A DNA stretch of 64,000 nt from VAZQ01 sp036557665 (GTDB lineage Bacteria > Pseudomonadota > Alphaproteobacteria > Rhizobiales > Xanthobacteraceae). The stretch spans positions 124,001-188,000 of the forward strand of contig DATBHG010000106.1 in the NCBI GenBank assembly GCA_036557665.1. The letters run 5' to 3'. Below, piece after piece: positions 29,059-37,612 of the stretch (its first letter is position 1; every line of letters starts with the position of its first letter). The notes beneath the pieces were generated by a model. It was not told the DNA's origin, did no database searches, and saw nothing but the letters and a program-made list of their open reading frames with translations. The translations under genes and the position numbers were made by a program.

Positions 29059-30711
29059 ATGAAGCCCACAGCTTCCAACGTCCTCCTGGTTTTCCCCCGC
29101 TTCAACCCGCACTCCTTCTGGAGCCTAAGAGGCGTTCTGGATGTCGTCCGGGTGCGCTGTCCTTGTCCGCCGCTCGGGCTGATCACGCTTGCCGCGCTTC
29201 TTCCGCAGACCTGGAATTTCAGGCTGATCGACCGCAACGCTGAAGAGCTGACGGATGACGATCTGGATTGGGCCGACGTGGTGATGACGGGCGGGATGCT
29301 GCCGCAGCAGCCCGACACGCTCCACGTCATCGAGCTGTGCCGCGCCCGCAATATTCCGGTCGCGGTCGGCGGCCCGGATGCGACCTCCAGCCCTCACGTC
29401 TATGCCAGGGCCAATTTCCGGGTGCTGGGGGAGACCGAAGCCGTCATCGAGCAACTGACCGAGGTATTGACGAGCGGAGCCACAACCGCGGTGATCGAAG
29501 CGGAAAAGTACACGGCGGACGTGACCAAGACTCCAATTCCCCGCTTTGATCTCCTCAAGACCGGGTATTACAGATATATCGGCGTTCAGTTTTCCCGTGG
29601 TTGTCCGTTCAACTGCGAATTTTGCGACATCATCGAGCTCTACGGGCGGGTTCCGCGCACCAAAACGAATGAACAGATGCTGGCGGAGCTCGATGCGCTC
29701 CATCGCCTCGGCTACCGCGGCCACGTCGATTTCGTCGACGACAACCTCATCGGCAACAAGAAGTCTCTCAGGCGTTTTCTTCCGGCATTGAAGCAGTGGC
29801 AAAAGGAACGCGGCTATCCGTTCAAATTCTCTACCGAGGCCTCGATAAATCTCTCGGACGACGCCGAGCTCCTGCGCATGATGCGTGAGGCGAATTTCTT
29901 CATGATTTTCGTCGGCATCGAAAGTCCGAACCCCGATACGCTCGTTCTCATGCAGAAGAAGCAGAATACGCGGCGGAGCCTGGCCGAGAGCATCCACAGG
30001 ATCTACGCGGCCGGCATTGTCGTGATCGGCGGCTTCGTGATGGGATTCGATGATGAGTCCGACGGCGTATCCCAATCCATGATCGAATGCGTCAAGGCGA
30101 CCAGCATTCCGCTCTCCGTCGTGGGCCTGCTCATCGCCTTGCCGAACACGCAGCTGTCGCGACGACTCAAGAAGGAGGGCCGGCTTTTTGAAAATTATGA
30201 GTACGTGAAGATCGATGACGACTACCAGTGCTCGATGAGCATGAATTTCACGCCCGTGCGATCTCGCCGCGACATATTGGCTGACTACACGACGGTGCTG
30301 CAGAGCATCTACCATCCGGCCGCCTACTTCGAACGCGTCAGACGCGTTGGCCGCATGCTCGATCGCTCGGGTCTAAGCGGACAGATGGCGTTCAAATGGA
30401 GCGAGCTGATCAAGCTGGCCCGCGTGGTGTGGCATATGGGAGTTCGCAGCGCCGACGTGCGACGCCAGTTCTGGGCTACCCTCGCCGATTGCGCCTGGCA
30501 CAACCCGCGCGCCCTGGAGCAGGCTATTTATATGATGGCGTTCTATCTGCACCATGGACGATTCTCGCGGGTGATCATCGCGGAGATCGCGCGCTACGTC
30601 GAGGCGATCGATGCAGGCAAGTGGAAGGCCCCTCCCGTTATGCCCGCGGCGGCCGCTGCCCGGCCGCGTCCAGTCGCCCCGCTCGCGGCGGAAGCCCTGC
30701 CGACAGCCTGA
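29059..30711 (+). CDS. B12-binding-type radical SAM protein (DUF4070 type, HpnP relative)
   Basis: 550 residues. The N-terminal part (about 1-140) matches the cobalamin-binding fold of class B radical SAM enzymes (VLLVFPRFNPHSFW, CPPLGLITLAALLP, VAVGGPDATSSP). The radical SAM core follows with CPFNCEFC (Cys182, Cys186, Cys189 holding the 4Fe-4S cluster), FVDDNLIGNKKSLRRFLPAL, and a DUF4070-like C-terminal part. The closest characterised relatives known to me are hopanoid enzymes such as the C-2 methylase HpnP, which methylate unactivated carbons. The substrate here is unknown, and no shc or hpn genes are nearby. Start ATG 29059 follows GAGGAG. Confidence 0.87.
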   Translation: MKPTASNVLLVFPRFNPHSFWSLRGVLDVVRVRCPCPPLGLITLAALLPQTWNFRLIDRNAEELTDDDLDWADVVMTGGMLPQQPDTLHVIELCRARNIPVAVGGPDATSSPHVYARANFRVLGETEAVIEQLTEVLTSGATTAVIEAEKYTADVTKTPIPRFDLLKTGYYRYIGVQFSRGCPFNCEFCDIIELYGRVPRTKTNEQMLAELDALHRLGYRGHVDFVDDNLIGNKKSLRRFLPALKQWQKERGYPFKFSTEASINLSDDAELLRMMREANFFMIFVGIESPNPDTLVLMQKKQNTRRSLAESIHRIYAAGIVVIGGFVMGFDDESDGVSQSMIECVKATSIPLSVVGLLIALPNTQLSRRLKKEGRLFENYEYVKIDDDYQCSMSMNFTPVRSRRDILADYTTVLQSIYHPAAYFERVRRVGRMLDRSGLSGQMAFKWSELIKLARVVWHMGVRSADVRRQFWATLADCAWHNPRALEQAIYMMAFYLHHGRFSRVIIAEIARYVEAIDAGKWKAPPVMPAAAAARPRPVAPLAAEALPTA

Positions 30712-30753
30712 GCTGTCTGGGCCGCCACACGGCAGCGCCTTGAGCTATTGGCG

Positions 30754-31779
30754 TCAGAAGACTTTGCTCGCGCGCATCATCTTGAGGATGCGTGGGAGGA
30801 CGGGACGCCGGTTGAAGGCAAAGTAGACCCACTGCTGCTCGCCGCGAAACGCTCGCCTGTGCGCAAGGATACCCTTGAGCGGATAAATGTAGCGATTCAC
30901 CAGCGAGTTGTTGAAGCTGAAGTTGAAATATCGCGCCGTAATCCAGCTGCTGTTGGCTTTGAACTCCTGCTCCTCGAGAACGTCGGCGAGCAGGGCGAGC
31001 CCGAGGTTGAGCACCTTGCGGCCTTCCTTCTGAAACGTTTCGATGGCCACGCGCTTGATGCCGAAATGGACCATGCTGTCCGCCTCCTGCAAATGGCGGT
31101 TGTGCTGGCTCATATAGCCTACGATCTCGCCGCCCTCGTACAGCGGGTCAAAAAAGCCGAAGGCCACCAGCTTTCCCTCGCCGTCGAAGGTGAAGAACCG
31201 GCGTACATCGGGCTCCTCCATCAGCACCAGGGGCCGGTTGAGGAAGGCGACCTCGTCATTGCGAATGGTGCGGCTCTGGCGCCATGCATCCGACATGGCG
31301 CGCACCTTGTCGAGGCCGACCTCGGTGAGGGTGGATTCCCGTGTGGTGAACCCGCGCTTGACCATCCGATTGATGCCTCTGCGCAGGGTCTCCTTCTTAC
31401 CACCTTCGAACGTGTAGGTCTTGAGGTCGATGATGGTGTCGTGCCCCATGGCATTGATGGTAAAGCCGCGGGCAGCGAGAATCTTCGCGGTCGAGCCCGA
31501 CAGATACCAGAAGCTCACGTCGCGGTGTTTCTCGAGAAATCGGGAAATCAGCTCCGCAGCTCTGTCCGGAGGAGCAATGGGATCGGACAGGACCAACGTG
31601 CTGCGGCCGACCTGCTTATATGCGATAAAGCCGTGCTCGTCGCCGAAATGCTCGATCCCCTCCTGATACGTGGCCGAATAGGCTTGCGAGGCCCTTCCAT
31701 GCCGTCGCAACAATGCAACCCGCAGCGGCAGAGCCACTCCGGTATCCGTGGGACCAGTCCTGGGCAAGGTATCCGTCAT
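30754..31779 (-). CDS. DUF2156 protein (phosphatidylglycerol lysyltransferase catalytic-domain-like), copy 1
   Basis: 341 residues. It is made only of the GNAT-like tandem domain found at the C-terminus of MprF-type aminoacyl-phosphatidylglycerol synthases (DUF2156), without the membrane flippase part. Motifs shared with copy 2 at 33942 are HFGDEHGFIAYKQVGRSTLVLSDPI, INRMVKRGFTTRE, EEPDVRRFFTFDGEGKLVAFGFFDP and RYFNFSFNN (each quoted in part). ATG 31779 has AGGAG 6 nt upstream; the longer frame to 31836 lacks support. It converges on the radical SAM gene (42-nt gap). Amino-acid or acyl transfer to a lipid is the family expectation, not proven. Confidence 0.85.
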   Translation of the reverse strand: MTDTLPRTGPTDTGVALPLRVALLRRHGRASQAYSATYQEGIEHFGDEHGFIAYKQVGRSTLVLSDPIAPPDRAAELISRFLEKHRDVSFWYLSGSTAKILAARGFTINAMGHDTIIDLKTYTFEGGKKETLRRGINRMVKRGFTTRESTLTEVGLDKVRAMSDAWRQSRTIRNDEVAFLNRPLVLMEEPDVRRFFTFDGEGKLVAFGFFDPLYEGGEIVGYMSQHNRHLQEADSMVHFGIKRVAIETFQKEGRKVLNLGLALLADVLEEQEFKANSSWITARYFNFSFNNSLVNRYIYPLKGILAHRRAFRGEQQWVYFAFNRRPVLPRILKMMRASKVF

Positions 31780-31905
31780 CGCGTCTCCTGTGGATCTCGA
31801 GCCCGCCCGCCATACTGGGCGCCTCCTCGCACGCATTGCGAGAGGGGGCCGGCTGCGCGAAGAGTCTCACCATAAACGGCCCCACCATGCTGGACGAGGC
31901 CCCTC

Positions 31906-32850
31906 ATGATGATCATCGTCATCATCCTGATTTCGCTGGCGATCATTACCGGACTTTATGTCGCGATCAACTGGGCGCCGGAGCTTACGGTCGAGGAGCT
32001 GCGAGGGCGCTGGGGGAACGCGCCTTCGGTGTTCCTCGATGTCGCGGGCAAAAAGGTGCACTTGCGCGACGAGGGACCTCGCAATGACCCGACCCCGCTC
32101 GTCCTGCTGCATGGGACCGGGCATTCCCTGCACACCTGGGACGGTTGGGTTGCGGCGCTCAAAGGCGCTCGGCGCGTCATCCGTTTCGACCTTGCGGGCT
32201 GCGGGCTGACCGGTCCAGCCGCGGACGATAGGTACAGCATAGATGACGACGTGCGGCTCGTGGTCGCAATACTGGACCGCCTCGGGATCGATCGTTGCGT
32301 GCTCGGGGGAAATTCGCTCGGCGGCCTTATTGCATGGCGCACGGCGCTGGAGCATCCGGAGCGCGTCGAAAAGCTGATTCTGGTGGATGCCGACGGGTAT
32401 CGCATTGCCCCGAAATCAGTGCCCCTCGCCTTCCGTTTTGCGAGGCTCCCCATGAGCTACTGGCTGATCAGCCATACCCTGCCGCGCGGCCTCGTGGAGC
32501 AGACCCTGCGCAACGTATACGGCGACCCGACCAAGGTGACAGCGGAGGCGATGCTGCGCTCACGCGAGCTGACCCGGCGCGAGGGCAATCGCCGCGCGTT
32601 CGTGCTCCGCGCCCGGCAGGAGCCGCAGCTCGGCGATCTATCCCACCGGATTGCGGAGCTGAAAATGCCCACTCTCATTATCTGGGGCGGCAGAGACCGC
32701 TTGATTCCGCGCGAGTCCGCGCAACGCTTTCACCGCGACATCGCCGGCAGCGCGCTCGTCATGTTCGAGGATCTTGGCCACATGCCGCAGGAGGAGGATC
32801 CCGGCCGCACAGCCGAGGCCGTGCAGCGTTTTCTCGCGAGCCCGGCCTGA
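31906..32850 (+). CDS. Membrane-anchored alpha/beta-hydrolase
   Basis: 314 residues. The N-terminal 20 residues form a hydrophobic anchor (MMIIVIILISLAIITGLYVA), followed by an alpha/beta-hydrolase domain: LLHGTGHSLHTWDGW oxyanion segment, nucleophile elbow GGNSLGG, Asp in IIWGGRDRLIP and His in EDLGHMPQEE. The full Ser-Asp-His triad is visible. The anchor places the enzyme at the inner membrane, probably facing the periplasm. It diverges from DUF2156 copy 1 with a 126-bp shared promoter region. Substrate unknown; lipid or lipophilic esters are plausible. Confidence 0.88.
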   Translation: MMIIVIILISLAIITGLYVAINWAPELTVEELRGRWGNAPSVFLDVAGKKVHLRDEGPRNDPTPLVLLHGTGHSLHTWDGWVAALKGARRVIRFDLAGCGLTGPAADDRYSIDDDVRLVVAILDRLGIDRCVLGGNSLGGLIAWRTALEHPERVEKLILVDADGYRIAPKSVPLAFRFARLPMSYWLISHTLPRGLVEQTLRNVYGDPTKVTAEAMLRSRELTRREGNRRAFVLRARQEPQLGDLSHRIAELKMPTLIIWGGRDRLIPRESAQRFHRDIAGSALVMFEDLGHMPQEEDPGRTAEAVQRFLASPA

Positions 32851-32999
32851 GCGTCACGCTGCAACCTGCTTCGGCCTGAAGCCTCGGTGGAAGCGCGCAA
32901 GCCCGTACGAGATCGTCCGAGATCTCAGAGCATTGACTCTGCCGCCCAGCAGCGTAGCGTTTAACTGCGTGTCCCCAACCACATTCAGGAACTTTTCTC

Positions 33000-33794
33000 A
33001 TGGATCCGAAACCTGTGCGCGCTCAGCGGGAAAAAGACCTCAAGACGCTGGTGGCTTTGGCCGTGCTCGACGACGACGAGGACAAGCTCGTGAGCCATAT
33101 GCTGGATTTTCTCGATGACATGGATGGGGCTTTTACATTTTTTGCGCAGCGCAAGCGCGGCTCAATTCTTGATCTCGACCCCGGTCAGCAGATCGGCCGA
33201 TGGGAGGCTAACGTCCGCTTCAATCAGCAGATGGACCGCGAGCCGGGGCTCTATGCCGAGATGGTGCGGCATCCACGCTACATGATGGCATGGTTTACCC
33301 AGGAGGCCACAGGGTTGCCCATCGCGGGTTTCCTGGCGAAGGTGAAGGAGGTGCGTTTCGTCGAGGAAGAGCCGGGCCTCCATTGGCTGCTGCTGCCAGC
33401 GTGCCATCGCGGCTGCGAATCGGTCAAATCGGAGGCTGCCGACGCATGCATCATGTGCGGCCAGCCTCGGGCTTACGCGAGCAGCAATTCCAAGGCGGTG
33501 GAGGGGCTGACTACCGCGCTCGACCGGATACATGCCGTCGATGATTGGTTGGTGCGCTCTCTGGACACGAGCCGGGCTGCCCGCGACCTGGTGATGAAGG
33601 ACCCGACGCAAGCATTCGCCCAAGCCTCGCAGACGCTTTTCGGAGAGAGTCCGGAAAAGCTCTTCGGTATCCACGCGACACGGCTCGTCCAGGATACCGA
33701 CAGCATAATCTACAGCATTCGTTTGGCGGACCACACGGGCAAGCGGGCTGCCGAGACGATTCGTGTCATGGAGCCGGCGGCGCTGAGTGCATGA
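33000..33794 (+). CDS. Uncharacterised protein with a Cys4 cluster
   Basis: 264 residues that I do not recognise. The N-terminal third is acidic and helical (DLKTLVALAVLDDDEDKL), followed by YMMAWFTQEATGLPIAGFL. Near the middle is a C-x3-C-x10-C-x2-C arrangement (Cys135, Cys139, Cys150, Cys153) that could bind zinc or an iron-sulfur cluster. No signal peptide or transmembrane helix. AGGAA lies 8 nt before the ATG. It sits between a hydrolase and DUF2156 copy 2 on the same strand and may be transcribed with them. Confidence 0.8.
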   Translation: MDPKPVRAQREKDLKTLVALAVLDDDEDKLVSHMLDFLDDMDGAFTFFAQRKRGSILDLDPGQQIGRWEANVRFNQQMDREPGLYAEMVRHPRYMMAWFTQEATGLPIAGFLAKVKEVRFVEEEPGLHWLLLPACHRGCESVKSEAADACIMCGQPRAYASSNSKAVEGLTTALDRIHAVDDWLVRSLDTSRAARDLVMKDPTQAFAQASQTLFGESPEKLFGIHATRLVQDTDSIIYSIRLADHTGKRAAETIRVMEPAALSA

Positions 33795-33870
33795 GCTGTC
33801 AGCGCTGCGCGCAACCGCACTGCGGGTCGCTCGAAGCCTTATCTGTCAGCAAATATTGATGAGCCGATCC

Positions 33871-33945
33871 ATGGTGATGACCTGGTTTCTACGCAAACGG
33901 CTTTCGAGCCCAGGTTTCGAGAAATTCGACAGGAATGCACCGTGA
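33871..33945 (+). CDS. Possible 24-residue leader peptide overlapping DUF2156 copy 2
   Basis: An ATG at 33871 opens a 24-codon frame (MVMTWFLRKRLSSPGFEKFD then RNAP) whose TGA overlaps the GTG start of the next gene as GTGA (33942-33945). The 4-nt overlap is a classic coupling arrangement, and the peptide is basic with a hydrophobic N-terminus. No strong Shine-Dalgarno is visible, so it may be chance. Confidence 0.3.
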   Translation: MVMTWFLRKRLSSPGFEKFDRNAP

Positions 33946-35006
33946 AGGACATCTCGCTGAGCGGTGGGGTTGCTCCGATTGACGCTTCCCGGAAGGACGA
34001 GAATGCGAGCACCGCCAGCGGTGTTCCGTTGCCGGTACGCATCGCGTTGATGCGAGAGCATGGGAGAGGCTCCTATGCATTTTCGGCGGTCTACCAGCCG
34101 GGGCTCGAGCACTTCGGCGATGAACGGGGCTTCCTGGCCTACCGGAAGGTCGGCCGTACGGCGCTGGTGCTCTCCGACCCGGTGGCACTCCCCGAGAACC
34201 TTCCGGATCTGATTTCCCGGTTCGTTGCGCAGCAGCGCGACGTGGGTTTCTGGTTCGTGTCGCGCGACGTGGCCAGAGTCCTCGCCGAGCGGGGGTTCAC
34301 CGTCAATGCAATGGGCTACGACACTCACATCGATCTGCCGACCTACAATTTCAGCGGCCGCAAGAAGCAGACGCTGCGCGAAGCCCTCAACCGCATGGTC
34401 AAGCGCGGCTTCGTCACTCGGGAAGGCTCGCTCGCGGCGGTCGGCATCGACAAGGTCAAGGCTCTCTCCGAAGCATGGCGGCAGACCCGGACCTTTACCA
34501 GCGAGGAGCTCGTCTTCCTCAATCGGCCGCTGGTCTTGGCCGAGGAGCCCGACGTGCGCAGGTTCTTCACCTTCGACAAGGACGGGAAGCTGGTGGCGTT
34601 CGCGTTCTTCGACCCGATTTACGATGGTGGCAAGGTCGTAGGCTATTTGAGCCAGCACAGCCAAAACCTGCCCGAGGCGGATCGCCTGGTGCAACTGGCG
34701 CTCAAGCGCGTCGCCATTGAGACCTTCCAGAAGGAGGGTCTCAAGGTGCTGCATCTCGGACTTGCCTTGTTCGCGGACGTCTTGAACGATCAGGAGTTCA
34801 GAGCCAACCGAAGCTGGGTGACCGCGCGCTACTTCGACTTCAGCTTCAACAACTGGCTCGTCAACCGGTATCTGATCTCGGTCAAGGGCATCGTGGCGCA
34901 CAGACGCCTGTACGATGGCATACAGCAGCAGACCTACTACGCGTTCAACAGGCGTCCGAGCCTTCCGCGCATCATCAAGCTGATGCGAGCCTGCAAAATG
35001 ATCTGA
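33942..35006 (+). CDS. DUF2156 protein (phosphatidylglycerol lysyltransferase catalytic-domain-like), copy 2
   Basis: 354 residues, a clear paralogue of the protein at 30754-31779 along the whole length: HFGDERGFLAYRKVGR, LNRMVKRGFVTREGSL, EEPDVRRFFTFDKDGKL, ALKRVAIETFQKEGLKVLHL and RYFDFSFNNWLVNRYL. It also lacks membrane helices. The GTG at 33942 has AGGAA 7 nt upstream and overlaps the stop of a possible leader peptide. The family transfers aminoacyl groups from charged tRNA to lipids in MprF proteins; stand-alone members may have other acceptors. Confidence 0.86.
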   Translation: MKDISLSGGVAPIDASRKDENASTASGVPLPVRIALMREHGRGSYAFSAVYQPGLEHFGDERGFLAYRKVGRTALVLSDPVALPENLPDLISRFVAQQRDVGFWFVSRDVARVLAERGFTVNAMGYDTHIDLPTYNFSGRKKQTLREALNRMVKRGFVTREGSLAAVGIDKVKALSEAWRQTRTFTSEELVFLNRPLVLAEEPDVRRFFTFDKDGKLVAFAFFDPIYDGGKVVGYLSQHSQNLPEADRLVQLALKRVAIETFQKEGLKVLHLGLALFADVLNDQEFRANRSWVTARYFDFSFNNWLVNRYLISVKGIVAHRRLYDGIQQQTYYAFNRRPSLPRIIKLMRACKMI

Positions 35007-35127
35007 GCAGAAACGCACAACAGGTGAAGGGGAGCCGGCGTTGAATTTGGCGCGAGTTCGCGGCAAGAGAAGGATGTCAACATACGCCGCGCCAGGTACT
35101 GATCGCGCACGCACCGCCAGCCGACTG

Positions 35128-36261
35128 ATGTCCCGTAGCACGCCGAAGCTTGCCGATTTCCGCCGCATCGTGGTCAAGGTCGGCTCCTCGCTCCTGGTCG
35201 ATAGCGGACGCGGGCGGCTCAACCAAGAGTGGCTCGCCGCGCTCGCGAAGGATATCGCGCAGTTGCACGCCGAGGGCCGCGACCTGCTGGTGGTCTCCTC
35301 GGGTGCGGTCGCGCTCGGCCGCACGGTGCTGTCCCTGGAGCCTGGGCCGCTCAAGCTCGAGGACAGCCAGGCCGCCGCCGCCATCGGCCAGATTTCGCTG
35401 GCGCGCACCTGGACCGAGGTGCTCAGCCACCACGGCATCACCGCCGGACAGGTTCTGGTCACGCTGCAGGAAACCGAGGAGCGCCGGCGCTATCTCAACG
35501 CGCGCTCGACCATCGGCAAGCTCCTGGAGTGGCGTGCCGTCCCGGTGATCAACGAGAACGACACGGTCGCGACCAGCGAGATCCGCTACGGCGACAACGA
35601 CCGCCTGGCAGCGCGCGTGGCCAGCATGACGAGCGCTGATCTTCTGGTGCTGCTCTCCGATGTGGACGGCCTCTACGACGCGCCGCCCGCTGCAAATGCG
35701 CAGGCGAATTTCATTTCCGTGGTCGAGCGCATCACGCCCGCGATCGAGGGGATGGCCGGGGCTGCTGCCTCGCACCTCTCGCGCGGCGGCATGCAGACCA
35801 AGATCGAGGCGGCGAAGATCGCGACCCAGGCCGGCACTCACATGCTGATCGCTTCCGGCCGCGTCGCGCATCCCCTCGCGGCGATCGCGCAGGGCGCCCG
35901 ATGCACCTGGTTTCTCACCGGCGCCAATCCCGTCACGGCGCGCAAGAAATGGATCGCAGGCACGCTCGAGCCGAAGGGAACCCTCACGATCGATGCTGGC
36001 GCCGTTTCAGCATTGCGCGGCGGCAGGAGCCTTCTGCCCGCCGGCGTCTTCAAGATAGAGGGTTCCTTTGCGCGCGGGGATGCCGTGGTGATCCGCGGCC
36101 CGGATGGCCTGGAGGTCGGCCGCGGGCTCGTCGCCTACGACGCCGAGGATGCCGCCAAGATCAAGGGACGTCCCTCAGCCGATATCGCCACGATCCTCGG
36201 ATTCGGCGGCCGCACGGCCATGGTGCACCGCGATGACCTGGTCATACGCGACTCCGCCTGA
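35128..36261 (+). CDS. proB: Glutamate 5-kinase ProB
   Basis: First enzyme of proline synthesis, phosphorylating the gamma carboxyl of glutamate. The amino-acid-kinase domain shows FRRIVVKVGSSLLVD, LLVVSSGAVALGR, PVINENDTVATSEIRYGDND, LLVLLSDVDGLYDAPP and SRGGMQTKIEAAKIA; a PUA domain (about the last 100 residues, LLPAGVFKIEG to FGGRTAMVHRDDLV) follows as in most full-length bacterial enzymes. The start is chosen at 35128 (MSRSTPKLADF), giving 377 residues; in-frame upstream ATG/TTG codons (35041, 35074) would add low-complexity residues. obgE, a common upstream partner in this group, is absent. Confidence 0.95.
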   Translation: MSRSTPKLADFRRIVVKVGSSLLVDSGRGRLNQEWLAALAKDIAQLHAEGRDLLVVSSGAVALGRTVLSLEPGPLKLEDSQAAAAIGQISLARTWTEVLSHHGITAGQVLVTLQETEERRRYLNARSTIGKLLEWRAVPVINENDTVATSEIRYGDNDRLAARVASMTSADLLVLLSDVDGLYDAPPAANAQANFISVVERITPAIEGMAGAAASHLSRGGMQTKIEAAKIATQAGTHMLIASGRVAHPLAAIAQGARCTWFLTGANPVTARKKWIAGTLEPKGTLTIDAGAVSALRGGRSLLPAGVFKIEGSFARGDAVVIRGPDGLEVGRGLVAYDAEDAAKIKGRPSADIATILGFGGRTAMVHRDDLVIRDSA

Positions 36262-36282
36262 TCCCGTGACCCGCTTTCTGCT

Positions 36283-37089
36283 CTAACGACCCTCGAGGCC
36301 CCGTCTCGAGCGAGCATTGGACTTGACCCATGCGAGGTGGAGCTGGGTCAGGAGCAGATCGGCAAGCGCCGTCGGCAGCCCCCGGATACCTCGCACCACG
36401 AGAGCGAGGGGCCAGGGAAACAGCATCTCGCGCCGGCCGCGGGCGAGCCCATTCGCGATGTGCAGCGCCGCGCGGTCCGCACTCCATACGAGCAGCCCTC
36501 GGAATCCGAGACTCTGCGACATCGGCGTATCGACGAAGCCCGGGTATACGATCGTAACGCGAACGCCATGCGGCGCCAGCAGTCTGCGCAGCGCGTCCCC
36601 GTAGATCCAGGTTGCGGCCTTCGAGGCCGAATATGCGGGGCATGCAGGTACACCGAAGAAAGCGAGCAGCGAGCTGACAATCGCGATTTGGCCTGCCCCA
36701 CGACCGACGAGACGCGGGAGCAACGGTGCTACCGTGTTGATCACCCCTAGCGTGTTCACCGAGATGATCCGGCGCGCAAGATCGCCTGTTTCAGCCGCTT
36801 TCCCGGCCAGCACCGCCGCACCGCCTATTCCGGCGTTGGCGATGACGAGGTCGACCGGTACAAGCGAGTCGCACGCGAGCAGCAGGCGCTCCATGGCCGC
36901 AGCATCAGTGACATCCGCGGCATGGACTTCGACATCGCAGCCGTTGCTGCGACAGCCGGCGGCGACAGTCTCGAGCCGATCGGAATCGCGGGCGAAGAGC
37001 GATAATCGCGTTCCCGGGATGCCATAGAGCTTGGCCAGGGCAGCTCCCATGCCGCTGCTCGCGCCGGTGATGACGACGTGCCTGGGCAT
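36283..37089 (-). CDS. Short-chain dehydrogenase/reductase
   Basis: 268 residues of classical SDR type: the NAD(P) loop VITGASSGMGAAL, NAG in VIANAGIGG, the catalytic Ser in IAIVSSLLAF, and YSASKAA with the Tyr and Lys. The C-terminal 50 residues are hydrophobic and basic (MLFPWPLALVVRGIRGLP), hinting at membrane association. It is convergent with proB (21-nt gap) and lies 36 nt from the end of the decayed ftsI copy. Substrate unknown. Confidence 0.88.
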   Translation of the reverse strand: MPRHVVITGASSGMGAALAKLYGIPGTRLSLFARDSDRLETVAAGCRSNGCDVEVHAADVTDAAAMERLLLACDSLVPVDLVIANAGIGGAAVLAGKAAETGDLARRIISVNTLGVINTVAPLLPRLVGRGAGQIAIVSSLLAFFGVPACPAYSASKAATWIYGDALRRLLAPHGVRVTIVYPGFVDTPMSQSLGFRGLLVWSADRAALHIANGLARGRREMLFPWPLALVVRGIRGLPTALADLLLTQLHLAWVKSNARSRRGLEGR

Positions 37090-37125
37090 TTCACAACATG
37101 TCCGATTCGCGGGGGGCCAATCCCA

Positions 37126-37612
37126 TCACCGGCCGCCGGCGCTGGCGACGATCAGCTTGTCCGAGGGGCCGAGATCCCAGCGCGGCTCGATCCCGAGCAA
37201 GGGCGCGATGCGGCTGATGACCGCGCCGCCGACCGGGACCGCGTTCCAGCCGGACGTGGTGAAACCGTGCGTCTCCGGCAGCGCCTGCGGCTCATCGAGC
37301 ATGATCAGCAGCATGTAGCGCGGCCGATCCGCGGGGAGCACCGCGGTGAAGCTGGTGAGCCCCTTGGTCGTGGGCACGAGCGGCTCGGCGCTCTCCGGAA
37401 GCTCGGTGCACAGCCGATCGAGCTGGCCCATCTTCCTGAGAAAGCGCTTGTGGTGCTCGACCCCGAGGCTCACGCCCATGCGGGCGGTGCCGATGTTCGA
37501 GGAATAGGTGAAGATCTCGGGCACGGTGAGGCTCGATCGGCTTCTGCAGGTGCTCGGCGGCAAGGCCGCCATGTGTAGATCGGCGAGACCGCGCCCGTCC
37601 AGCCATTTCTCG
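37126..37612 (-). pseudogene. ftsI: Decayed partial copy of ftsI with two internal deletions
   Basis: Same orientation as the intact ftsI and very similar DNA in three blocks: 37126-37369 to 43547-43790, 37371-37530 to 44107-44266, and 37531-37612 to about 44620-44702. The pieces between (about 316 and 353 bp) are deleted, at points of short shared sequence. The first deletion is in frame, the second shifts the frame, and the third block also lacks one base. The first 60% of the gene, the SxxK active-site region and the KTGT motif are missing, so no transpeptidase can be made. The stop codon is preserved. Block 1 is roughly 96% identical by eye, so the copy is young. Confidence 0.92.

Noticed and set aside
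33842..35462. 538-codon minus-strand frame opposite DUF2156 copy 2 and proB
   Set aside because: Antisense to two recognised genes; composition typical of a shadow frame.
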